Assembly: GCA_936432065.2 (NCBI GenBank)
Contig: OW386292.2
Span: 99,281,829 to 99,345,828, forward strand
DNA from: Rutpela maculata
Lineage: Eukaryota; Arthropoda; Insecta; Coleoptera; Cerambycidae
Length of the DNA: 64,000 nt
Direction of reading: 5' to 3'
Shown: in pieces, positions 30,813-41,057 of the stretch
Numbering within the stretch: the first letter of the stretch is position 1
How the letters are laid out: the number at the start of each line of letters is the position of its first letter
Translations under genes and position numbers: made by a program
The notes under the pieces: generated by a model
What the model was told of the DNA's origin: nothing
The model's input: the letters and a program-made list of their open reading frames with translations, nothing else
The model's database searches: none

Positions 30813-31580
30813 GTGACACGTCGACTGTTTAAAAAAATCTGTTTTCCTAACACTTTTCTGATTTATACCCGTCTTAAAAGCGCAATTATTAATATTATGT
30901 GGCATTGGGCGTGCGAAATTCGTATCGGGTGCATTGCCATGTCCTTCGGTGTATCCAAACAAAATGTCATACGGTGGTACGGATATTTCAGATATATTTT
31001 CTCGCGGAAATTACTGCAACACGACGAATTATTTCTTCTAGGTGTGTCTCCATACTTACATTTTGTTCGCTATTTTCATTTTAAACATATCTTAGGTGGT
31101 TCTGGTCATGCCATACAAATTGTTGAAGCCATCATTACTAAGAGGAGTGTAATGTTGGGCGGATTATGCGGAAACAGTGTGTGTTGGGTATTTACGACGT
31201 CACCCTTCAACGTGGCTTCGTCATTTACATTCCTAATCGTGATGCTTAAACTTTGCTATGTCACATACAACATGTCTTTCTAGGTTATGAAATATGGATG
31301 GACTGTTGGAATGGCTACATCCAGTTATCTGTCTTAGGTGGAGTTTCTCCTTATAACATAGTACCGTGAATCACTTTCGAAACTTTCGAGATCCCGCGTC
31401 TACGCCTGCACAAATCGTGCAGAAGGGTTTTGGTCATTACTTAAACAATTCCTGAGGCGGCTGGGAGTACTGCAATCCCCTTCCTCCTGGAATACATTCA
31501 CATGTTCATGTGGTATCAAATATACGAATCTACTCCTGTTCAGAGATTTACAAATTTTCACTTTCATATAGCACAAAAAT
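30813..31580 (+). pseudogene. Merlin-like (ISXO2/IS1016-type) transposase
   Basis: An open 156-codon frame reads WHWACEIRIGCIAMSFGVSK followed by QNVIRWYGYFR, then GGSGHAIQIVEAIITKRSVM and CWVFTTSPFNVASS. The HTH with V-S-x-x-N/T-V-x-x-W-Y, then G-x-x-x-x-I-D/V-E-x-x-x-x-K-R and W-V-F is the order of the ISXO2-like DDE domain found in Merlin transposons. After the frame ends, pieces continue: EIWTDCWNGYIQL (second Asp block), NHFRNF-like residues, RLGVLQSPSSW and EYIHMFMWYQ. The first catalytic Asp is replaced by Val in IQIVEA. The end is in several frames, so the copy is inactive. Confidence 0.65.
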
Positions 31581-31814
31581 ACACTTTAAGTTTATACAAT
31601 ATTTTATTTTTTTTTTTTAACTAATTCAATATCTAGTATTAATAACCGATTATCTTTGGTAGGGTACGTCATGTCAGATCGGTCAGATTAGGTTACGCTT
31701 AGTTCAGTTTTGTTTTGGTATGGTTTCGTTTGGTTTGGTTCTCTTCGGATAGGTTAGTGGTAATAAAAAATGTCGTAGCAGACTATTTTAACATTAAACG
31801 AAGAATATGTTTCA

Positions 31815-32690
31815 GACAGCAACTTGATGGAAGAAGATTATATCAATTTTACTGAGACAGCAGAAAATTGGATAGATAAAGAAAGGATAAGAGAAAAAAC
31901 ATACAAAGACCCTGTACTAACGATAGTAATGCCCGCTATGCAAGCAGACGAATGGCCAAAAGATATCGATGAGAGTATTAAGTCATTCTTTAATGGAAAA
32001 GACGAGCTGAGTATCGATAACGACATGTTACTGTAGAGACATTTGGCGTGCCCAGGCGGATTATCTGCGACAGAGAGTCTTCTTTCACAAGCAAAAGTTT
32101 TGAAATATTCACCAAAGATCTTGGTATTAAAGTTGTATTCAATATTACCGCAACACCATGGGCTACCGGTCAAATAGAAACGGTATAATCGGACCATATT
32201 GTCTTCAATTTCAGCCGCACACGAGGACGAGAGGAAGTGGGACAATGTGATAAGTTCTATTGTCTATAGTATAAATTCCTCAGTAAATAATACGAGGGGA
32301 AAAAGTCCCTACGAGCTTCTTTTCGGATACAAGCCTAGGGGAATGAACGACTCATTCTTAGTAGCCGAAGACCAAGTGAACAACGATATCCAGAAGACGA
32401 GGGAGGAAGCTGGAAAACGAATCCAGAAGGCTCAAGATAGGCAAAAGGCTTATTTTGATGCGAAACGAAAGAAACGGCATGAGTACAAAGTGTGAGATCT
32501 TGTAGTTCTACGACGGGCAAATCTTGCAAACGACGTCAAGAGAACCAAATTGGTGCCTAAGTATTACCGCCCCTATGTAATAAAAGAAGTTTGAAATTTA
32601 ATAACGCCAGCAAAATATAAATGGTTATTTTCCCATTCCAAGCTATTAACAGGTAACATGGTAACAAAATATATCAGTCTGTAAAAGTTG
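31815..32690 (+). pseudogene. Gypsy-type integrase fragment with internal deletion
   Basis: The frame from 31824 reads ENWIDKERIREKTYKDPVLT, the RNase H to integrase connection. The zinc domain and first Asp are absent. The rest of the core is seen across frames: VPRRIICDRESSFTSKSFEI (second catalytic Asp), ATPWATGQIERYNRTIL (third acid, Glu) and WDNVISSIVYSINSSVN, with TRGKSPYELLFGYKPRG. The C-terminal domain gives QKAYFDAKRKKRHEYKV and VPKYYRPYVIKEV. Breaks occur near 32036, 32185 and 32494. It is on the plus strand and unrelated in frame to element A. Confidence 0.7.
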
Positions 32691-34350
32691 TATTGTTTGA
32701 GTAATGATTAAACTCACAAGGTATCTGTGTCTGGGGATTTCCAACCAGGTGGAGATATCTATGGTATATAATTAAAGCAGTGAATTGCAAATAGTTTTCA
32801 TATAGTTGATTAAAATACTGTTACAAATCTGTCAACTAAAAAAAATAAAACATTACAGCGATAAAGCAACAACACAGTCCCTTTTAGTTTTGATTATTAA
32901 CTCTTACATGGTCGCAACACCGAAACACGATATTGAAGATTTTATATTTTATTATATGTTATATATATTCCATTTATCCTTGTCACATGTAATTTATATA
33001 TATATTTATTGCCCAAACGATCTAACTATATCAGATCACTAAAATGAACATTAAAAAAAAATCAAAAAGTGAAAAAACAAAGGAGTAGTTACCAAGAGTA
33101 TTTTTATTATAAAAAAGTAACAAAATAATGTGTAAAATCATTGTTCATCTGGGAGTTGGGTATAAACCGGCTTGATTCATAATGCTAACCTTTACCATGA
33201 TAGAGTTACAAAAAATTACACAGTGAATATACTAAAATGGAATTTGCTCACCGATGAAAGCAAAGAAAAAATATTATCACATATAATGACATGCGTATAC
33301 TTCTGCAATTTGGTCAGAACAGAACATATTACTGGAGATTGAAAGATAGAGGAAGAAGACATCTCGCAAGGGGTTGAAACAGAAAGGTCCAGAGAGGCAA
33401 AGAAGAAAAAGCCTGAGACAAATATACCCTCAGGAGAAAAAGAACACATAGACCTAGACCCACAACCATCCACTTCAAAATATCCACCCAAGAGCAAGTC
33501 TTCTAGCGATCCTGAGATTAATGAGATAGACCTTGGTATTTACTTTATCATGGTTAGGTATCAGTCAAAGCAAGAGATCGTTCAAAACACTCTGTGTGAT
33601 AGATACATAATGTTCCCTTCTTAATGGATTTGATGGATAAGGAAAGCAAAAAACTCATTGAAGTGCAAATCACACAGAACTTCAATGCTGCTATAAGTGA
33701 CTTTGATTGCCTCAAAGGAATATGAAAGTTGCACTAGTTTATTCATGGTAAACCCATCAACAGCTGATGTATTGTTGCACATATACACTATCTGACATGA
33801 AATAATCTTTTAATTTGTTCCTCAATGTGTATAATAACATTTTTGGCTGCACCATTTACTGATAAACGTTCTACGGATTGTAGCGATGATCCTTGCGAAA
33901 AGTAACTGAAATAAATACAGATATCATTTTCAACATTACATTGTATAGTTGCTCAAAAATAGCTACTTCGTATTTTCAACTTACTGCAATGTCAAAGCTA
34001 ATCTTTCTTCTGTACTAATTAAGTCAGGAAATTTTATGTTTTTTTTTCCAAGTGGGAAGCAACCATTCTTAATAATTTCTCAAAAAGTGAAACATTCATG
34101 CGGGTATATTTAAAGAATTGTTGGGGGGCCGTTCTCTTTCATTGGCAAAAAATATGCCTTATAAAAATCATACATATGTCTTAGTCGTGTTTTAAATCTT
34201 CTTCGCGACCGATTAAATCGTGGATTTAACAACATAAGGCAGATAATAAAATTACACCAGAAGCAAATGCCACTTAGTCCCTTCGTCCATTTCAAAACAA
34301 GTTTTTAAAGCAGAAATAAAAAAAGAATATGTAAACACTATACACAATAT
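32691..34350. other. no recognisable gene; one charged, proline-containing stretch
   Basis: AT-rich. At 33361-33530 the plus strand can be read as a charged frame (KKPETNIPSGEKEHIDLDPQ, then PSTSKYPPKSK), and further residues to about 33725 resemble a coding tail with several shifts. No family is recognised. Confidence 0.3.
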
Positions 34351-34354
34351 AGTC

Positions 34355-34650
34355 GAGGAGCCCACCCTAGCTGTACGTGCACCCCAACCCCCTATCCTAG
34401 GGGACAATGTTTTTTCATAAAGATTAATGCCTAAGGAACAATTTTAGACATTTCTCCAAAAAAACTGGCTGTACTTTTAAAATGGCGGCCATATGTTATA
34501 AAAAAACTATTGATAATGTTTTTGTCATTTAACACAATAACTAAAAAATATGTACAAAAACTTTTTTCACAAAAAACAACGTGCATAAAATTTTCTACAA
34601 TTTTATTCCTATACAATATTTTGATAGGAGATTTTGTTAAATCAATTTAT
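34355..34650 (+). repeat. left copy of an inverted repeat pair (partner 39570-39835)
   Basis: The outer end CCACCCTAGCTGTACGTGCA, then CATAAAGATTAATGCCTAAG, GGAACAATTTTAGACAT and, about 190 bp in, ACAATTTTATTCCTATACAA, all recur in inverted order at 39570-39835. Together they could be the terminal inverted repeats of a 5.5-kb element or two independent copies of a dispersed repeat. Confidence 0.75.
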
Positions 34651-35226
34651 TTTGAAATTACAAGTTAATTCCACGCTGGAGTTCTGTGCGCATGTGCGCG
34701 AATTGCAGGGAAGGGAGGACGAAAAAATCCAGTCAGTAGGACATAGATTAAGAAAATTATAAGTAGAACAATGTTTGAGCGTCAAAGCACACTGTAAAAT
34801 TTATGTTTTATGTTATAAACTTTAAAGAATAAGTAAACTCATCATTTTGTGTGAATGTATTAAAAGGAAATAAAGGGAAGTTATCAATATCAGCGAACAA
34901 TAATTACAGTCCACATTTACCAAAAAACAACAAAATCACATCTAACAAATTTTCCAGATAAATGAGTCCAAAGTTACGAACACATTGAAATTCATGTATT
35001 GGGAAATTATTTAGAGGAAATAACTGTAACAATTATTGTAAGGCGTATAATATAACTTAATATTATTAACAACATTTACTGGATTCGACTCAGTCAGCAC
35101 CTTTAAGGGAAAAGGAAAGATGAAACCCCTAAAAATGTTAGTTTCTCCCAAATATACCAGATATATCCGACCATTTCAAGAGGTTGGGAGCAGCTGGAAT
35201 ATTAATGATAATTTTTTACTAAATCT

Positions 35227-35385
35227 ATTAACCAATCAAAACTTTGCATTTCATGTCATGTGTCAAAATTCATCCAATCAGTAAAAGATTATAGCGAAAA
35301 TTTTTTGAAAGTTCTAACAACCAATTAAATTTCGTTATTTCTTGTCATGTAACACAAATCACCCAATCATTTTAACATTACATTG
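35227..35385 (+). repeat. diverged short direct repeat
   Basis: Two copies, near 35227 and 35321, share AACCAATYAAA, TTTC-TGTCATGT and ATC-CCAATCA phrases with a spacing of about 95 bp. Both are non-coding and lie upstream of the Crypton-like remnant. Confidence 0.4.
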
Positions 35386-35619
35386 ATAACACCATCCAAG
35401 GAAATTTTCAATCACTATGACAATAAAATTATTTAACTTTGATAATTTCATAATAACTGCCAAATAAATTTCAAAATGTCACCTTTTGGCAATGCCAATT
35501 GGATAAAAAAAACTTTATGACACAAAAATAACCTAATCGAAAAAAAAAATTCCAATAAATACCAGAAAAAGTCACAAATACACATGGGGAATATTTATAG
35601 AGTTTTGCCATGAACGAAA

Positions 35620-36520
35620 ATACGAATTAAATGAACATAGAAGCGTAGAAGAACTAGCATTGATACTGAAAGATTAGGCGATCAATATGAGGAAGAAAAA
35701 TGGAGCAGAATTCAAAGAAGCAACAATAAAAACGTGGAACGTTTTGTGCAAACTTTTACAAGAGAAGTACTATAAGGACTATAAGATTATGATTGACCCA
35801 TTTATGAGCTTAGCATTTAAAAACCTGCCCGCGATGCAACCAGGAAGAAACTGCATGCAATCGTAAGACCAGTTCAGTTTCATTAAGTTTATCTGAAGTA
35901 AACCAAATAATATTGTTCTGGGATGAAAATACCCCTGAAGGTCTTATGCGTAAATTTTACCATATTGCTGCTGTAGAATTAGCGTGGAGAGGAGGCGAGG
36001 CAGTTGCCTGTCTCTTGGATTTTTTTCAAATCGAGAAAAATAAATATTGACTCTCCAACAAATCGCATTGAATATAATCCGGTATTCAGTAAAACTTGCC
36101 AAGGCGGTTCAAAAAGCTGTACAAATAGTAAATGGTTGATTATCAATAGTGAAAGTCAAAACTGCCCTGTTTCATAAACTGATATCAAAACGAGGAGAAC
36201 ATATTACCTCACCACGGCTGTTCTTAAAACCAAATCAACACTGGAAAACGGAAACCGATAGATGGTACGACAATGTCCCTGTTGGAAGAAGTACTATTAA
36301 TGGATGGACTAAATCGTCTGCTGAGGCTATTGGCCTGAATGTAAAGAACAAAAAGATAACGAACCATTCGCTGTTAGCGAATTGACAAAAAATGGTGTGC
36401 AAAAACAACAGTTGCTGAAAATTACTGGTCATAACAATTCAAATTCTATAAAACCATACCTAAACACCGACCAAGAACACCACTATAAGATCATAAATAC
36501 TATGCATGGTAATAGATCTT
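35620..36520 (+). pseudogene. Crypton-like tyrosine recombinase (DUF3504-type), decayed
   Basis: Frames in order: HRSVEELALILKD, NGAEFKEATIKTWNVLCKLL (N-terminal domain), LSEVNQIILFWDENTPEGLM, RKFYHIAAVELAWRGGEAV (with the first catalytic Arg in WRGGE), then FHKLISKRGEHITSPRLFLK, WYDNVPVGRSTINGWTKSSA, NVKNKKITNHS, and after a shift VSELTKNGVQKQQLLKITGH and NNSNSIKPYL. This is the tyrosine recombinase order R ... H-x-x-R ... GH ... Y. The residues after TNHS, where the second Arg should be, are lost at a frame break near 36380. Stops at 35676, 36046 and others confirm a dead copy. Such recombinases move Crypton elements or have been recruited by hosts. Confidence 0.65.
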
Positions 36521-36651
36521 CTATAGTAAAAAAAAATAACCAATCTAATGCTGCGTTAAATTTTAGTAACTGTACCTTTTCAATAAATAAATAATTGTTT
36601 TTTTTGTGTTGCGACTTTTTGATTTTATTTTTTCAAAAAATTTTCTGACCG

Positions 36652-36796
36652 AATATCCCTCTGATATTGACAAATGCCTCATAATTTTATGACAACCTCA
36701 AGCACGTTGCTTGGTAATAGCCCGACGCCGAAGGCAACGTGCTTTCGATTGTCATAAAATTATCTCGTACATTATTATCAATGTCCTAGGGATATT
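36652..36796. repeat. 145-bp palindrome 1
   Basis: AATATCCCT at 36652 is inverted at 36788-36796. Inside, ATAATTTTATGACA ... AAGCACGTTGC (36681-36710) is inverted at 36734-36763 with 27 of 30 positions pairing. The loop is TTGGTAATAGCCCGACGCCG with three more bases. It follows the Crypton-like pseudogene by about 60 bp and is related to the palindrome at 37064-37190. Confidence 0.85.
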
Positions 36797-36800
36797 ATAG

Positions 36801-36835
36801 CTGATAACACCACTCACTACATGTGGTGTTATCAG
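36801..36835. repeat. perfect 13-bp hairpin
   Basis: CTGATAACACCAC at 36801-36813 pairs exactly with GTGGTGTTATCAG at 36823-36835 around a nine-base loop. It lies five bases outside palindrome 1. No run of T follows on either strand, so it is not a simple terminator. Confidence 0.8.
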
Positions 36836-37063
36836 GCAAGGCACACATAATATGTTGAAATGTCAAATTGAAAATCAATTTATAAAAATATCACAAAGGT
36901 TTGGTAAACGATTCAACTAATCAAACTGTATTAGTAAATACACCCAAAACACCATTAAAAGTAAAAAGGATACGTGGAAAATGTTTTTAGAAGTTTGTTA
37001 GATCATAAAATACGAATTGAATGGAGAGTAAAAAATTATCTTACCGAATATATCTCGAGCATT

Positions 37064-37190
37064 GATAAATACTCAAAATTTTCTCGTAGAGAATGCTTCA
37101 AGCGTGTTGCTTAAAGGTAATAGCCCAAGGCCGTAGGCCGAGGGCAACACGCTTTTAGCAGTCTCTATGACAAAATTATCTCGGTATTAT
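37064..37190. repeat. palindrome 2, related to palindrome 1
   Basis: The left arm 37064-37110 (ATAAATACTCAAAATTTTCT ... AAGCGTGTTGC) pairs with 37144-37190. The inner 11-bp stem is AAGCGTGTTGC/GCAACACGCTT and is perfect. The loop again contains GGTAATAGCCC. Compared with palindrome 1 the inner stem differs at two positions and both changes are matched on the opposite arm. Confidence 0.8.
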
Positions 37191-37191
37191 T

Positions 37192-37281
37192 GTAGAAGAA
37201 CGCACTACCGGGCGTCAAAATGACGCGACACCAATTTATTTCTCAGGGGGCGCCAGTCGCGTATTACCCCGTTCTTCTACC
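37192..37281. repeat. GC-rich block with nested inverted repeats
   Basis: GTAGAAGAACG at about 37193 is inverted as CGTTCTTCTAC near 37270. Within it, ACGCGAC/GTCGCGT and CGTCAAAATGACG can also pair. The block is GC-rich and stands out from AT-rich surroundings. A B-box-like GGGTTCGAGAT follows at about 37283, but no A box. It might be part of an LTR on the minus strand; this is not shown. Confidence 0.5.
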
Positions 37282-38416
37282 TCCCAGGCGGGTTCGAGAT
37301 AAGATGCACTTCGATAGCCGGATAATGGACCAAGGCTGCACTACCACAGATCGGTAATGACGCTCTCTCTGAACCTGAATTCCCTCGTTTCCTGAATTTT
37401 TGCATAAAAAAATCCCAACCGAAGAATTTCTCTGCGAAGGGATTAGTTTTGGTACGCGGAAACCACGTTTTGGTCTGTTAATGACGGAATATATTTCTCA
37501 AAAAACGCATAAAAAAATCCCTATCAAACCTCCGTAAAGCAACCAGAAGGTCGAACGTTAATGCGAATTAACTCGACACATCCGGTTTTCTATACGAAAG
37601 TTCCAGGGATTATAGACCGTCAACAGGCCTCAAGATCAATTAAGAAACAATAGTTCAAAGAATCCGTTTATTTAACAGAATTGGTTATACAAAATTCTCA
37701 AGATAAGAATCGTGCCTTCCCCAATCAAGGTAAATTACTTTCAGACCATACAAGCGAGAGCGCTCACGCTAACGATCCATTAGGTAGAAAAGATTCATGC
37801 ATACCTTCTCAGAATCAAAATGCGAGCTTTTTAGAGAAGTCTGAGACTATTTGTAATTTATAATTACGGCTGACTGAAATTAACTTTAAAAAGTTTTACT
37901 AAATTAATTTAGTTTCGCTAGAGACTACTTAGTTTTAAAGTTCTTGTATCGTGGAGATTCACGTACTCAAACACATTCATGAGGACTTATAACTGCATAA
38001 GTTTAATGGCGTTTGATCAGTCCACGATTTACTTGCTCCTATGCAGTTGTTCAATATTATCGATATGGCAGCTACCCACGTTCGAGCGACTTTTAGGCAA
38101 AATTGAATTTTTGTTTTTTTATGCACAAGGCGTTTTCCTCTATATCTTTGTCATTTGGAAAGCCCTGTTATTGGCTTTCCTACCATTGCTTTGTTTGGAC
38201 CACTCAACGCGCTCGACCAAATTGCGAGCCGCTGAGTCAATCCCAACTCTTTCTATGCGAGAAACCGGCCTTGTACATATGCATTGATTTTTATCAATTT
38301 TTGCTTATCGGCACTACGCCGGCTTTGTCAAAATCTTCTACTTTGCCTTTCGGATGCAGTGCATCCTTTAGAATTGGGCTTTCAATGGCCGTACATCAAA
38401 GGTCAAGACCAATTTC
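37282..38416. other. no recognisable gene
   Basis: Contains two copies of the phrase GCATAAAAAAATCCC with neighbouring TTTCT/AAAC sequence (about 37402 and 37507), suggesting a diverged short duplication. A 102-codon frame at 37979-38287 is hydrophobic but resembles no family and overlaps other frames. Confidence 0.4.
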
Positions 38417-38740
38417 GGCGTACTTTTGAAAAATCAGTTTTCAAGCCAAACTTAAGGTACTTTTGAAAAACTAATCTGCGGGTGAAATTTTGGCGTACTT
38501 TTGAAAAATCGATTTTCAAGTCAAATTTCAAGGTAGTTTTGAAAAATTAATCTGCGGGTGAAATTTTGGCGTACTTTTGAAAAATCGATTTTCAAGCCAA
38601 ATTTCAACGCAGTTTTGAAAAATTAATCTGCAAGTGAAATTTTGGCGTACTTTCGATAAATCGATTCTTGAGCCAAATTTTGACGCCCTTTCAAAAATAT
38701 TATTTTTCAAAGTCCAATTTGTGGTACCTTTGAAAAAGTA
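38417..38740 (+). repeat. 75-76-bp tandem array made of two related half-units
   Basis: GGCGTACTTTTGAAAAATC starts at 38417, 38492, 38568 and (slightly changed) 38644, with periods of 75, 76 and 76 bp, and a partial fifth unit follows. Each unit has a second half AAGGTACTTTTGAAAAAYTA then ATCTGCGGGTGAAATTTT that is itself a diverged copy of the first half. So an old 38-bp repeat was doubled and then amplified. Confidence 0.85.
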
Positions 38741-38925
38741 TATTATTCATAAATCTTTGTCATTATATACTTCTGCTCTCATATCCTGAACCAAAAACAT
38801 TTTTCCTAAGTGAAAATTCGGTGTTTTTTCGAATTTTCACCTGGTCATTTCCACCGCCTTATAGAACCCAAAGCGGTCCTTATGGACTGATCTGTGCATC
38901 TGCAGACTCTTAAAAATGTCTTTAA

Positions 38926-39513
38926 ATGAAATTTTTGCCTAAGTTGAATTTTGATTCTGTCTTCAACTTAGGACGATTTTGGAGAGTTCTACAACATTAT
39001 CAATGCTCTAGGTGTATTATAGGAGATAAGTTAGTCACATCATTAGAGGAGTTTACAAGTGCCTTATACGAATCAAAGAAATGCGCCAGCGTGGACGAGC
39101 TTCGCCTAATTGCCATTAGACAAAAATGTGGTGATAAAGATTTGTCTTTATCAATTGACGCTAAAGTTGATTTTTCTTCAATTCCACCATCAAGAGCTTG
39201 TCTTATCGAGCATATTAAAAGGAGTGTTTACTAAACCCGTATTTGGCGATAAGCCGACGAAGGCATTCATAATATTTCAAAACCTTGGAATGATTATGGA
39301 TGGCAAGAAAATGTAGAACCTCTTTGGTGTTCAGCAGATAAAATACTGCCTCAATCGCTTACTGAAATTCTTCAGGAAATGATTCCAAATCAAATCATAG
39401 TAGACAAAACTGAGGATGATAACGATATCATAAATGAAGCAATAGATGAAGAAGACTTGGAAGAAATATTCGATGTATCGGGAGACGGCGATAGTGAATC
39501 TGAAAGCGAATGA
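38926..39513 (+). pseudogene. C-terminal part of an unrecognised TE-type protein
   Basis: The frame reads YQCSRCIIGDKLVTSLEEF, ESKKCASVDELRLIAIRQKC, FSSIPPSRACLIEHIKRSVY, then after a slip near 39234 TRIWRYADEGIHNISKPWND, YGWQENVEPLWC and an acidic end EEDLEEIFDVSGDGDSESES before a stop at 39511. The P-P-S/T-x-x-x-L-x-E/Q-H-x-K-R-x-x-Y-Q-x-x-x-W stretch followed by G-W recurs at the C-terminus of many insect and cnidarian TE-associated proteins of unknown enzymatic role. The right inverted repeat begins about 50 bp after the stop, as expected for the end of a DNA element. Confidence 0.4.
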
Positions 39514-39569
39514 GGTGTTACTTACCTACGTTTTATATTGAATTTTATATTTTATTTTAAGGGCTGAAT

Positions 39570-39835
39570 CATTTATCTGGAAAATGGTAACTCCTATCCA
39601 AATATTGTATAGGAACAAAATTGTAGAAAATTTTGTTTTTTGCGCAGACAGTGTTTCTCCATCTTTTTTAGTTTTTGTGTTAAATGACAAAAACAATATT
39701 TGCAACATTTTTTTTATAAACATGAACGTCAGTTTGAAAGTACAGCCAGTTTCTTTTTGGGACATGTCTGAAATTGTTCCTTAGGCTTTAATCTTTATGA
39801 GTGGGAGGAGTGCACGTACAATTAGGATGGACTCC
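39570..39835 (-). repeat. right copy of the inverted repeat pair (partner 34355-34650)
   Basis: Read on the minus strand from 39835 it repeats CATCCTAATTGTACGTGCAC, CATAAAGATTAAAGCCTAAG, GGAACAATTTCAGACAT and the inner CCTATACAATATTTGGATAG of the left copy. It differs from the left copy at roughly one base in five and by several indels. Both copies happen to hold a similar open frame of 60-66 codons (YRNKIVENF and VLNDKN phrases). Confidence 0.75.
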
Positions 39836-40556
39836 CGTAGTAATAAGTTAAATAAAAATCGCCAAAACCAGTGCGGTTATGTTTATAGATAAAAACTCTG
39901 TGCAAGTACACAGAAATCGATAAAATATAATCATCGTATCGATATCTATTATACTAGGGTTATAATAACCGACCACTTTGAGTGTTCCTCACGGACTAAC
40001 TTTATTCTAACAACTACAGATGGTTACAAGAGGTTTTTACCTATTATATTGAAAGATAGATGTCACTACATATTAATGTTGCAATTTCATGAGGTTTGAT
40101 TATTTCAACAATCTACTGTAGCATACGGCATACGCCTCAACAAGTGGAATAGCGAAATAACCATGTTGATCCTAATGAAAATAATGCCGCCGCCGAATTT
40201 ACAATTGAGGAACAGAAAAAAGCTGTAAATTCGGAATTCGGTTGGTATGTATTGCTGCACTTAATTTAAATAGCGGTGAACTTAATTTGACAATTTCTCC
40301 TACATCCCTGAACCGATTCAATTTTTTTTTGATGGGCTCTTAGAGACAACTTTATAGAGCGGTACTAGGCTATTGAATACTAACGAAGGGTAACATTTCT
40401 TTTCTCGTGTGAATTGTTAATTTCAATAGTCTGGTATCATTCTATTAAGTTTTCTCTAAAAGGTTTAAGATTATAGGAGAAATTGTCGAAGTACGAAATC
40501 ATTTTCTTAAGCATGGTCACCCACAAATGATATAATAATATATAATTTATTGGTAG
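39836..40556. other. no recognisable gene; one short hairpin
   Basis: CCGAATTTACA at 40193-40203 pairs exactly with TGTAAATTCGG at 40224-40234. TGTAGCATACGGCATACGC near 40116 repeats a phrase found near 555. The rest is AT-rich, and the last bases are an acceptor-like TTGGTAG at 40550-40556. Confidence 0.5.
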
Positions 40557-41057
40557 GGAATGGGGGCAACCAGATACGAAATTATTTCTAGATAAATATG
40601 AACGGTATATGAGCTCAGTTGGACTAATAAAAAGATTCAGAAGAAAAAAGACATGTGGGGTCAAATAGCAACTGACCTATGCGTAATGTTAAATAGTAGT
40701 AAATCAGCAATTCAATGCGAAAATCGCTACAAAACAGTGATGAAACGTAAAAAGAAAGTTGTAGATAATTACCAAAAATCAGGTAGCAGTAGAGCTACTA
40801 TCGAGTATGAAGAAGAATTAGATACAATTGCAGCAATGGATGACGACAATATTAGATCAGAGGTTCTAAGAGATATCAGAAAAGTTTTGTCCACTCCAAA
40901 CATTGCGAAACAGGATCTACAGGTCAACAAAAAAAGAAACGGAAAACTGTACATGAAGTATTTTTACAAATTACAGAAAAAACGGCGGCGAGGGAGAATC
41001 GCTATAACGAAAATATGGATTTACTGCTACAGTTATTGGAAACAAGAATACAAATAA
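40557..41057 (+). CDS. Myb/SANT-like DNA-binding protein, internal/last exon
   Basis: From an AG at 40555-40556 the sequence reads EWGQPDTKLFLDKYERYMSS, VGLIKRFRRKKDMWGQIATD and LCVMLNSSKSAIQCENRYKT, then VMKRKKKVVDNYQKSGSSR and IEYEEELDTIAAMDDDNIRS to a stop at 41057. The W ... T-x-x-L-x-x-x-Y ... F-R/K-x-K-K-x-M-W-x-x-I-A ... Q-C-E-N-R-Y-K-x-x-x-K pattern is the Myb/SANT-like domain (Myb_DNA-bind_4/5 type) of the small DNA-binding partner proteins seen with PIF/Harbinger elements and of host MSANTD-like genes. A shift between 40620 and 40653 may reflect decay or reading error: the domain start is in frame with the rest only through DMWGQ. No intact transposase is adjacent. Confidence 0.55.

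Noticed and set aside
34431..34616. A small conserved protein shared by both inverted repeat copies (YRNKIVENF frame)
   Set aside because: The frames are similar only because the repeats are similar; indels between copies and the position in terminal repeats fit non-coding DNA better.
37979..38429. Two overlapping hydrophobic plus-strand proteins
   Set aside because: They overlap in different frames, match no family and lack any conserved motif.
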